Assembly (NCBI GenBank): GCA_928212115.1
Contig: CAKMRJ010005634.1
Coordinates: forward strand, 183,790,927 to 183,854,926
Source of the DNA: Lactuca virosa
Lineage: Eukaryota; Streptophyta; Magnoliopsida; Asterales; Asteraceae
Reading direction: 5' to 3'
Length of the DNA: 64,000 nucleotides
In this document: positions 55,987 to 64,000 of the stretch, piece by piece
Numbering within the stretch: position 1 is the stretch's first letter
How the letters are laid out: each line of letters starts with the position of its first letter
Notes under the pieces: generated by a model
What the model saw: the letters and a program-made list of their open reading frames with translations, nothing else
Databases searched by the model: none
What the model was told of the DNA's origin: nothing
Made by a program: the position numbers and the translations under genes

Positions 55987-56409
55987 ATGATCCCCAATAA
56001 GGGAAGAGGTGGCTACCCTAATAGAGGTGGAAGAGGAAGAGGATCATATCCTCTTATTCAACAGGGAAAAAATCTATTAATGGCTGAAAATATTGTTTCT
56101 CAACCATCATCATCCAATATGCCGAAACCTGGAGATCCACTATACTCGGCTTTCCAACAATTCTTAAAGCAACAGAAGGATAATAATCCTTCTTTCTCAA
56201 AAATAGTTTCAGAGGAAGACAATGATGATTCCTGAGAATATATTTTAACCCCCCACAAAGATTTAATAATTCTTTTGGAGGAAAAGGATATCATGCTATA
56301 TTTTGAGGATAATGATGATATTATGGATGAATTTACGGTCGAAGATGCTTTTGCCACTATTGAAGATATAATATTGGAAAAGCTACAAAAGAAGAAGACA
56401 AAAACTTAA
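55987..56409 (+). pseudogene. RGG-rich viral ORF with an in-frame TGA
   Basis: ATG 55987 opens a frame beginning with a glycine/arginine-rich segment (GRGGYPNRGGRGRGSYP), an RNA-binding-like RGG box, followed by a polar region. A TGA at 56233-56235 ends it after 82 codons, but the same frame stays open for 57 more codons to TAA at 56407 with a strongly acidic stretch (FEDNDDIMDEFTVEDAF) and a lysine-rich end. The composition suggests one 140-residue protein with a nonsense mutation or readthrough stop. The usual caulimovirid transactivator is not recognised here; this could be a lineage-specific accessory protein. Confidence 0.5.
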
Positions 56410-56530
56410 TAAGTTTACGGTGATTTGTTATTTGCTTTTATAAAGCAACAGTCACAATGCACTCGATAGTGTACTCAATTATTATTCTGTAACATTTTAT
56501 AGTTTTTAATCTTTGTTTGAAGTCCGGGCC

Positions 56531-56631
56531 TATATATATAGGCTATTATGTTTACATATTTTGTATCTTGGAAGAGTTCTTCCTATCCTTTGCTTACTCT
56601 CTCTCTTGTAAAAATATTCTGAAGCAATAAA
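56531..56631 (+). promoter_or_regulatory. Viral promoter TATA box and poly(A) signal
   Basis: TATATATATA at 56531-56540 follows GGGCC and fits the pregenomic RNA promoter. AATAAA at 56626-56631 follows a CT-rich stretch (TTACTCTCTCTCTTG). A start near 56565 would give a leader of about 540 nt on the circular genome before the first ORF, typical of the family. Confidence 0.72.
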
Positions 56632-56733
56632 ATAAGTTTTAAAGTATTACTGGTGCATCCATCTTGCGTTGATTGTGTTTCCCCTAATTCTTGTAAGTTT
56701 TCATTACTTATACTTTATTATTGTTTGCACTAG

Positions 56734-56807
56734 CCTAATGATAGGCTAAACCCTTTTAAGTGTTAAGTAATCTCATGGAATTATAGCTTTACTAATCTGG
56801 TAGAAAC
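56734..56807 (+). repeat. Left arm of a 74-bp inverted repeat
   Basis: CCTAATGATAGGC...GGTAGAAAC matches the reverse complement of 57072-57145 with one visible difference. The left arm is in the viral leader; the right arm lies beyond the end of the viral direct repeat. Confidence 0.9.
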
Positions 56808-56880
56808 CTTCGGTATCATATAGTTATTTGAAATACAAAAGTCTAGGTTGATAACATGTAATTTAATTTGAAATGTTTTA

Positions 56881-57076
56881 CCATTAGTCGTGATGTTGCC
56901 CGCTTTTTTAGCCGAAGTTTGGCGTTGTTAGGGCTGTTTGTCATTGACTCGGTATACATTAACGTTTCAAATCAAATTATTTGTTATTGTAAATAATCCT
57001 ATGACTGTATTTTGGCATAACTATATGGTACCCCTGGGCCTTCTCTGTGCTTTATGGTATCAGAGCCATGTGTTTC
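56881..57076 (+). repeat. Terminal direct repeat of the viral integrant, right copy
   Basis: Identical by eye to 50212-50407, including the primer site. Instead of continuing into the movement-protein leader it switches at GTTTC to the inverted fragment. Confidence 0.92.
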
Positions 57077-57145
57077 TACCAGATTAGTAAAGCCATAATT
57101 CCATGAGATTACTTAACACTTAAAAGGGTTTAGCCTATCATTAGG
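57072..57145 (-). repeat. Right arm of the inverted repeat: inverted viral leader fragment at the integration border
   Basis: Reverse complement of 56734-56807. It shares GTTTC (57072-57076) with the end of the direct repeat, and ends where copia sequence starts (57146). Confidence 0.9.
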
Positions 57146-57804
57146 TTCTGACCGGTCCCGGTACATAGGTCAAAAAAAATCATCGAGGGGCCCAGATATC
57201 GTTTCTAATCCTAGAAGGAACATATAAACTTCGAATCATATGCTTGTACTGACTACTTATTGAATTATGCACAAAAGCACGTTTTATAGCATTGAGTTAC
57301 CAATGCATTTTCATACAATCAATGTATAACCAACTCATAGTCAACAACTCATATCTCTAGGTTTGAAGATTTATATGATATTACCGTCTCACGATCACTC
57401 AAGATAAATTCCATGAAGTGATACAAGTGAGCGTGGGTTGAGTCCAATACTCAGGCCTTATGAGCACTCATGAATGTTGCATCAACCATTGCTATGTCTA
57501 ATTCACCTTAGACAATCTACCAACCCAATTCATGACAGTCTTAATTCAATACCTACTTCCAAAGTATGACTGACTATGGAGAGTTTGAATAATATACTTA
57601 TTCTGGAAGTCAAAACATGCAAAGTTGAAACAATAGTAGACGATTAATCATAAGATAGTAACACTTACTCATAAATAAACAACAACTTTTATTTAATCAT
57701 CAAATGTCAATTACATTTTACGAGTTTCAAAATTATCTAATTATTATAACTAATATCATCCTTCAGCCCGATGCGCCGCGCATGCGGTAAATGCTTAACC
57801 CTAC
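57146..57804 (-). other. 3' UTR of copia copy 1, truncated at the viral border
   Basis: Matches the 3' UTR of copy 2 (60335-60921) over its length. At 57146 the homology stops (TTCTGACCGG), so the last ~250 bases, the PPT and the 3' LTR of this copy are missing. Confidence 0.85.
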
Positions 57805-59313
57805 TCAGTCCCTTCGTGAGGGATCTGCTGGGTTCTCATCTGATGATACCCTCTTTGCCACGAGGAGTCCTTCTTCTATTCGATGTCTAATGAAATGGTA
57901 TTTTCTGTCAATGTGTCTGGATCTCCCGTGATTCCTTGGTTCCTTAGCTAAAGAAACCACACTTTCGATGTCACAGAAAATTTCCAATGGCTCTTTTATA
58001 GCTGGTACAACTCCAAGGTCTCCAATGAAGTTCTTTAGCCATATCGCCTCTTTTGATGCCTCGCTTGCTGCTATATACTCTGATTCGCAAGTTGAATCAG
58101 CTACCGTCTCCTGCTTGGAACTTTTCCAAGTAATTGCTCCTCCATTTAGGATAAAGACCCAGCCTGACTGAGAGCGGAAATTATCCCTATCAGTCTGAAA
58201 GCTAGCATCCCTATACCCTGCAACTCTCAAGTCATCACTGCCAGCAAGGGTAAGGACCCAGTCCTTAGTCCTTCGCAGATACTTGTGAATGTTCTTTACC
58301 ACAGTCCAGTGAGCCTTGCCAAGATTCCCTTGATATCTACTGACCATGCTCAAGGCAAAGGCCACATCAGGGCGAGTACATGTCATAGCATACACGATTG
58401 AGCCCACAGCGGAAGCATATGGTACATGGCTCATCTCAGCTATCTCAGCCTCTGTACTCAGACTCTAAGTCTTACTTAGTTTGGCGGTACTCTGGATCGG
58501 TAATTCCCCTTTCTTGGAATCCTGCATACTGAACCTCTTCAGCACCTTATCCAAGTAAGTACTCTGACTAAGTCCAATTAGTCTCTTACTCATGTCTCTC
58601 AATATCCTTATCCCTATGATATAGGCAGCTTCCCCAAGGTCCTTCATAGCGAAACACTTCCCAAGCCAGGACTTAACCTCCTGCATGGTTGGGATGTCAT
58701 TTCCTATGAGTAGTATGTCATCCATATACAACACCAAAAAGCTAACTATACTCCCACTAGCCCTAACATATACACAAGAATCATCCTCGCTCCTCGAAAA
58801 GCCAAACTCTTTGACTTTCTCATCGAAACAAATATTCCATCTGCTAGGTGCTTGTTTCAATCCATAGATGGATTTCTCAAGCTTACACACTCTATTAGGG
58901 TACTCTGCGCTGACAACCCTCTGGCTGACTCATGTAACATCCTCAGCCAACTTTCCATTAAGGAAAGCGGTTTTGACATCCATTTGCCATATTTCATAGT
59001 CATGAAATGCAGAAATGGCTAGCATAACCCTAATAGACTTAATATTCGCTATTGGTGAAAAGGTCTCATCATAATCAACTCCCGGAGTTTGAGAAAAGCC
59101 CTTTGCAACCAGTCGTTCCTTATAAGTGTGTACATTACCATCCATGTCGGTCTTCTTCTTGAAGATCTATTTGCACCCAACTGTCTTGCGACCTGGTACA
59201 TTGTCAACCAAGTTCCAAACTTGATTGTCATACATGGACTGTATCTCGCTGTCCATAGCCTCTTTCCATTTAGCAGCCTCAGAGCCTGCCATGGCTTCCG
59301 TGTAGCTGTTAGG
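57805..59313 (-). pseudogene. Ty1/copia RT and RNase H (copy 1)
   Basis: The minus strand reads VWNLV, GRKTVGCK, then RLVAKGFSQTPGVDYDETFSP and IWQMDVKTAFLNGKL, a break at about 58930, KLEKSIYGLKQAPSRWN, the catalytic YMDD (58717-58728), and RNase H with DASFQTDRDN, SSKQETVADSTCESEYIA and HIDRKYHFIRH. Breaks include a stop before the YGLKQAP block and one at 58465. The end PADPSRRD-stop at 57805 has lost the final LTKG. It is interrupted at 59313 by the LTR of copy 2; its integrase and gag lie outside the window. Confidence 0.9.
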
Positions 59314-60087
59314 TGATGGGTTTTGAGCATTCTAACACTTCCTAAGTGTACATGCAACCCTAATAACCTTGGATCTATGTTTGTCTAATAATCATGCAAA
59401 GTTGAATTCCAAGGTTATATTCCTATATAGCATACATGGGGAACATTTTTAACTTGAATGAAAGATAGAATAACTTACCTTGTTGTTGATTATGATCCTT
59501 GAAGCCTTGTGAGCCTAGCACCCCAAGGGTGATGCCTCAAATGCTTCACACAACACCAAATGCAAAGGAGTAAACTTTGAGAGAATCTTACACTTGCAAA
59601 ATCGGCTCTAGCCCTCTTGTTTCTTATGTGTACCGATTTTGGTGGAGAATGGGTTTCTTATATAGTGTTGACACATCTAGGGTTACACCATGTAAACCCT
59701 AATGTGTCATGACTCTTCATTTCCATGACCCATGGGTTTGTAACTCCCATGGAGCATCCATGGAGCATCCTATGGGTGGAACCCAACTTGATAATCCGTG
59801 GAGCCTCTTAGCCCACTATATAAGATATGGAAGATTTACATAATCTACCCATATATTTAATTAGTTATCTTTTGATCACTTAATTAATTCTAAATTAATT
59901 CTTGATCAAACTAATTAAATAATATTATAAATATATTAGAACTTATAATATATTAATAAACCATAAGTGTTATTTCTCTCATTTTAGTTTATCCAATTGC
60001 ATGGTGCCATGCAACCCAAATGGACCATGCCGGGTCGGGTCAAGTACATACCAGAAATAGTTATGGACTTAGACACCTTATCCAACA
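59314..60087 (-). repeat. 3' LTR of copia copy 2
   Basis: On the minus strand TGTTGGATAAGGTGTCTAAG to AAAACCCATCA, 774 bp. TTAGG at 59309-59313 (CCTAA on the minus strand) should be the target duplication; its partner is beyond the right edge. The start is clearly related to the LTR at 7750. Confidence 0.88.
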
Positions 60088-60921
60088 GTCTCCCACTTGG
60101 ATAAGTCTAATAACTATAACTGCAATACTTCAGGAACCGATCGCAATCGTAGCTCTTTCAAGGTCTCTCGGAACTGAGAAGATGATGATACGCCATTTAA
60201 GATAAGTGATCATATAATCCTCTGTTCTAGATATCAGCCGGACAAATACATGGAACAATGTCTTACTTATTGTCCAGCAGTTTGTTTCCTGATTTCCGAT
60301 TTGTTTGACAAAGAACTTAATTGAACACATCAACTTAGTTCTGACCGGGCCCGGTACATAGGTCAAAACAAAATCATCGAGGGGCCCAGATATCAGCTTC
60401 TAATCCAAGAAGGAACAGATAAACTTCGACTCATATGTTTGTTCTACCACTCATTGAATTATACACAAAAGCACGTTTTATAACATCGAGTTACCAATGC
60501 GTTAACGTACAATCAATGCATAACCAACTCATAAGTAACAAATCATATCTCTAGGTTTGAAGACTTATATGATATTACCGTCTCACGATCACTCGAGATA
60601 AATTCCATGAAGTGATTCCAGTGAGCGTGGGTTGAGTCCAATGCTCAGAACTTATGAGCACTCATGAGTGTTGTAGCCATGTCCAACAACTTAGACCTCT
60701 GCAACCAATCATCACAGTCTTGATTCATACCTACTTCCGACATATGACCGACTGTGGAGGTTCGAATAATATGATATACCAAACATAATTATTCTGGAAG
60801 TCAAAACATGCAAAAGAAATATAGTAAACGATCGACAAGAGATAGCAACACTTTACTCATAAATAAAACACCTTTTATTCATCATCTAATGTCAATTACA
60901 CTTTACAAATTTCAAGGTTAT
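60088..60921 (-). other. PPT (60088-60098) and 3' UTR of copia copy 2
   Basis: AAGTGGGAGAC on the minus strand abuts the LTR. The remaining ~820 bases to the pol stop at 60922 are non-coding and are shared with copy 1 and, in part, with the gag-only copia at 14050-14626. Confidence 0.82.
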
Positions 60922-63423
60922 CTAACTACTAAATCTAATATCATCCTTCAGCCCTATGCTCCGAGCATGCTGGAGATGCTTAACCCGAGTCAGTCCCTTC
61001 GTGAGGGGATCTGCTGGATTCTCATCCGATGATACCCACTTTGCCACGAGGAGTCCTTCTTCTATTCGATGTCTGATGAAATGGTATTTTCTGTCGATGT
61101 GTCTGGATCTCCCGTGATCCCTTGGTTCCTTGGCTAAGGCAACTGCACTTTCACTATCACAGAAAATTTCCATTGGCTCTTTAATAGCTGGTATAACTCC
61201 AAGGTCTCCAATGAAGTTCTTCAGCCATATCGCCTCCTTTGCTGCCTCGCTAGCTGCTATATACTCTGATTCGCAAGTTGAATCAGCCACTGTCTCTTGC
61301 TTGGAACTCTTCCAAGAAATTGCTCCTCCATTTAAGGTAAAGACCCAGCCTGACTGAGAGCGGAAATTATCCCTATCAGTCTGAAAGCTAGCATCACTAT
61401 ACCCTACAACTCTCAAGTCTTCACTCCCACCGAGGGTAAGGACCCAGTCCTTAGTCCTCCGTAGGTACTTGAGGATATTCTTTACCGCAGTCCAGTGTGC
61501 CTTGCCAGGGTTCCCCTGATACCTGCTAACCATGCTCAAAGCAAAGGCTACATCAGGTCGAGTACACGTCATAGCATACATGATCGATCCTACAGCCGAA
61601 GCATAAGGTATTCGACTCATTTCTGCTATCTCAGCCTCAGTACTAGGGCTTTGTGTCTTACTCAATCTGGCATTACTCTGGATGGGTAACTCTCCTTTCT
61701 TGGAGTCCTGCATGCCGAATCTCTTCAACACCTTATCCAAGTAAGTACTCTGACTAAGTCCAATTAGTCTTTTACTCCGGTCTCTCAAGATCCTTATCCC
61801 TAGAATATAGGCAGCTTCTCCTAGGTCCTTCATAGAGAAACACTTCCCAAGCCAGGACTTAACTTCCTGCAGAGTTGGGATGTCATTTCCTATGAGTAGT
61901 ATGTCATCCACATACAATACCAAAAAGCTAACTATACTCCCACTAGCCTTGACATATACACAAGATTCATCTTCACTCCTAGAAAAGCCAAATTCCTTGA
62001 CTTTCTCATCAAAGCAAAGATTCCATCTGCGAGGTGCTTGCTTTAACCCATAAATGGATTTCTCAAGCTTACACACTCTATTAGGGTACTCTGTGTTGAC
62101 AAAACCCTCTGGCTGACTCATGTAAACATCCTCAGCCAACTTTCCATTAAGGAAAGCGGTTTTGACATCCATTTGCCATATTTCATAGTCATGAAATGCG
62201 GCTATGGCTAACAGAACCCTAATAGACTTAATCTTGGCCACTGGAGAAAAGGTCTCATCATAATCAACTCCCGGAGTTTGTGAGAAACCCTTTGCAACCA
62301 GTCGTGCCTTATAAGTGTGTACATTACCATCCATGTCGGTCTTCTTCTTGAAGATCCATTTGCACCCTACAGTCTTACGACCTGGTACATTCTCAACCAA
62401 GTTCCAAACTTGATTGTCATACATATTGTATTTCGCTGTCCATTGCCTCTTTCCACTTGGCTGACTCAGGGCTGCCATGGCTTCCGCGTAACTGTTAGGT
62501 TCATCCAGACCTATCAGTGTCTCATCACTGATAAGTGTATCACCTTCCGCAGTAATATGGAATCCATAGTAATGCTCAGGTGCATTCCTAACCCTTGTGG
62601 AACGCCTCAGAGGTACAGACTTGTCAATTGGCTCAACAGAAGTTTCCTCCTCAAGTTGAGTGCTAGGGTTTGAAATTCCTTCACCACTTGACTCTTGAAT
62701 TTCTTCAAGGTCAACTTGCCTCCCACTGTCTCCTTGGCTTATGAACTCTCTCTCTCGAAAGAAAGCCCTCCTAGCTACAAAGACCACATTCTCACTAGGT
62801 CTGTAGAAGAGGTAACCAAAGGATTTCTGTGGGTAGCCGATGAAAATACACCTCTCACTTCGAGGTTCGAGCTTATCATGAGTCTCGCGTCTCACGAAAG
62901 CCTCGCAACCCCAAATCTTAATGTGGTCTAGTTTGGGTACTTTACCAGTCCACATCTCATGAGGAGTTTTGGCAACTTTCTTTGTGGGAACTAGATTAAG
63001 GATATGGGCGGCAGTCTCTAAGGCATACCCCCAAAATGAGATTGGTAGCGAAGCTCGACTCATCATGGAACGAACCATATCCAACAAGGTTCGATTACGC
63101 CTCTCAGCTACACCATTCAACCGCGGTGTCCTGGGAGGTGTCAATTGTGAGACAATCCCACATTCCCTAAGATAGTCGAGGAACTCTGAACTAAGATACT
63201 CACCACCTCGATCGGATCGAAGCATCTTAATGTTCCTGCCCAATTGATTCTCGACTTCCTGTTTAAACTCTTTAAACCTCTCAAAAGTCTCTGACTTATG
63301 CTTGATTAAGTAGACATATCCATATCTACTGTAATCATCAGTAAAAGTCAAATAATAACGATTAGCATCCCTTGTGGCATGTTTGAAGGGCCCACACACA
63401 TCCGTGTGTATAAGATCCAACAA
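60922..63423 (-). CDS. Ty1/copia Pol: integrase, reverse transcriptase, RNase H (copy 2)
   Basis: An 833-codon open frame. In order: integrase core with HTDVCGPF (Asp), LRSDRGGEY (Asp) and GVAERRNRT (Glu); a linker with LRRSTRVRNAPEHYYGF; RT with GCKWIFKKK, DYDETFSPVAKI, QMDVKTAFLNG, YGLKQAPRRWN and the catalytic YVDD (61903-61914); RNase H with GYSDASFQTD, ETVADSTCESEYIAASEA, IFCDSESAVALAKEP and HIDRKYHFIRHRIE, ending PADPLTKGLT. All key residues seem present. A local out-of-frame stretch near 62430-62470 replaces the usual wording before MYDNQVW. The true start is upstream: the frame joins 63348-63971 across a single indel at about 63420. Confidence 0.9.
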   Translation of the reverse strand: MLDLIHTDVCGPFKHATRDANRYYLTFTDDYSRYGYVYLIKHKSETFERFKEFKQEVENQLGRNIKMLRSDRGGEYLSSEFLDYLRECGIVSQLTPPRTPRLNGVAERRNRTLLDMVRSMMSRASLPISFWGYALETAAHILNLVPTKKVAKTPHEMWTGKVPKLDHIKIWGCEAFVRRETHDKLEPRSERCIFIGYPQKSFGYLFYRPSENVVFVARRAFFREREFISQGDSGRQVDLEEIQESSGEGISNPSTQLEEETSVEPIDKSVPLRRSTRVRNAPEHYYGFHITAEGDTLISDETLIGLDEPNSYAEAMAALSQPSGKRQWTAKYNMYDNQVWNLVENVPGRKTVGCKWIFKKKTDMDGNVHTYKARLVAKGFSQTPGVDYDETFSPVAKIKSIRVLLAIAAFHDYEIWQMDVKTAFLNGKLAEDVYMSQPEGFVNTEYPNRVCKLEKSIYGLKQAPRRWNLCFDEKVKEFGFSRSEDESCVYVKASGSIVSFLVLYVDDILLIGNDIPTLQEVKSWLGKCFSMKDLGEAAYILGIRILRDRSKRLIGLSQSTYLDKVLKRFGMQDSKKGELPIQSNARLSKTQSPSTEAEIAEMSRIPYASAVGSIMYAMTCTRPDVAFALSMVSRYQGNPGKAHWTAVKNILKYLRRTKDWVLTLGGSEDLRVVGYSDASFQTDRDNFRSQSGWVFTLNGGAISWKSSKQETVADSTCESEYIAASEAAKEAIWLKNFIGDLGVIPAIKEPMEIFCDSESAVALAKEPRDHGRSRHIDRKYHFIRHRIEEGLLVAKWVSSDENPADPLTKGLTRVKHLQHARSIGLKDDIRFSS

Positions 63424-63971
63424 CCTTCACCCCTCTCACAAGAACCTGTGAAGGGTGACTTTGTCATTTTTCCAAGTAAGCATGATTCGCAACTATCATC
63501 TGACTTTAGGTCAAATGACTCCAATACTCCATCCTTTTGGAGTTGGCCTATGCGTTTCTTGCTTATATGTCCAAGACGACAATGCCATAATGATGCTTTA
63601 TCCAAGTTATTATCATTAACAGAATCAATACACAATACATTATTTCCTAAGTTATCAACCACAGATACAGTTTCATACACACCATCACAAGGTAATGCTT
63701 TAAAATAAAGAACATTATTAAAGAAAGCATTAATCGAACCAACTTCATTATCAAATGAAAAGGTGAAACCTTGTTTATACAATGCATGAAAGGAAATAAT
63801 ATTTCTTGCCATTTCTGGCGAATAACAACATTTATTCAAATCTAAACTAAACCCACTACTTAGCGATAAAGTATAAACTTCAATCTTGGTGACAGGTAAA
63901 GCTTTCCTATTCCCCATGATTAAGTTTATTCTTCCATGCTCCACATTCTCACTTCTTCTTAGTCCCTGCAA
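63348..63971 (-). pseudogene. Ty1/copia protease end and integrase zinc domain (copy 2)
   Basis: This open frame reads NIISFHALYKQGFTFSF (post-protease region) and the integrase zinc-binding domain SLWHCRLGHISKKRI and CESCLLGKMTKSPF (H-x4-H and C-x2-C). It goes out of frame at about 63420, just after CERGEG, relative to the 60922-63423 frame. Gag and the protease active site lie beyond the right edge; 63972-64000 continues upstream without a recognisable motif. Confidence 0.88.
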
Positions 63972-64000
63972 ATCAGAACATATATGAATACCACAACCGG

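Larger units (their letters stand above)
50212..57076 (+). mobile_element. Endogenous pararetrovirus (Caulimoviridae), slightly over unit length, defective
   Basis: Gene order is movement protein, coat protein with zinc knuckle, AP-RT-RNase H, two small ORFs, promoter/poly(A) region and leader with a tRNA-Met primer site. There is no integrase and no LTR structure, as in Caulimoviridae. The ends are 196-bp identical direct repeats, so the implied circular unit is 6669 bp. The body is far more AT-rich than the left flank. Coat and pol frames are broken in several places, so this copy is not expected to yield virus. Genus cannot be decided by eye; the coat wording resembles the petuvirus/florendovirus side of the family. 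Confidence 0.9.

Noticed and set aside
50436..56409. Idea that this is an infectious, activatable virus copy
   Set aside because: Coat protein and polymerase frames are interrupted several times; only the movement-protein frame and one small ORF are unbroken.
50212..57076. Interpretation of the 196-bp repeats as LTRs of a retrotransposon
   Set aside because: The primer site lies inside the repeat, there is no integrase, no TG...CA ends and no target duplication; the gene content is caulimovirid.
61130..63175. Plus-strand open frames across 61130-63175
   Set aside because: Antisense shadows of the copia pol frame on the minus strand.

Overview
This window looks like heterochromatic nuclear DNA of a flowering plant, most likely an Asteraceae species close to lettuce. 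That placement rests on my recollection of the repeat families, not on a search. I see no convincing single-copy host gene and no tRNA, rRNA or CRISPR. Almost everything is nested transposable elements plus one integrated plant pararetrovirus.

Layout, left to right. (1) 1-1658: a decayed minus-strand Ty3/gypsy element (3' LTR, integrase end). Its reverse-transcriptase side may reappear at 17800-19870. (2) 1664-17794: a Ty3/gypsy element inserted into it, with TSD ACCAC, two ~2 kb LTRs, and a broken gag-AP-RT-RNase H-IN region. (3) 7750-15394: a gag-only Ty1/copia element nested inside the gypsy integrase, with near-identical TSDs GTTGG/GTTAG. Its gag frame is open and looks spliced; its pol is a non-coding relic. 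(4) 20641-23924: the end of a CACTA transposon, split by a gypsy solo LTR (21569-23627, TSD GCATC). (5) 23925-25838: a broken copia gag-AP-IN fragment, cut by the minus-strand LTR of a Sirevirus-like copia (25839-26329).

(6) 26464-49088: a tandem LTR-internal-LTR-internal array of a gypsy family with unusually long (~4 kb) LTRs. LTR A (26464-31556) carries a small hAT-like element and a TAA-flanked MITE-like element. LTR B (35130-48244) carries a 3.5 kb non-autonomous LTR element with an unrecognised gag-position ORF (TSD TTTTC), a gypsy LTR fragment holding a hAT element (TSD GATTCCAC), a TTA-flanked MITE and a solo LTR (TSD AAAAG). (7) 49089-50211: the start of another LTR-like sequence, rich in GC. 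(8) 50212-57076: an endogenous caulimovirid of just over unit length (movement protein, coat protein with zinc knuckle, AP-RT-RNase H, two small downstream ORFs, promoter, poly(A) signal, tRNA-Met primer site). It is bounded by identical 196-bp direct repeats and followed by a 74-bp inverted fragment of itself. Several frames are broken. (9) 57146-64000: two minus-strand copies of one autonomous Ty1/copia family, the second inserted into the pol of the first.

The parts connect. The gag-only copia at 7750 shares LTR start, polypurine tract, 3' UTR and decayed pol homology with the autonomous copia at 59314-64000, so it looks like its non-autonomous derivative. Separately, four different LTR families here carry arrays of short CpG-containing inverted repeats next to their TATA boxes, each family with its own motif. 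That shared architecture is the most unexpected pattern I found.
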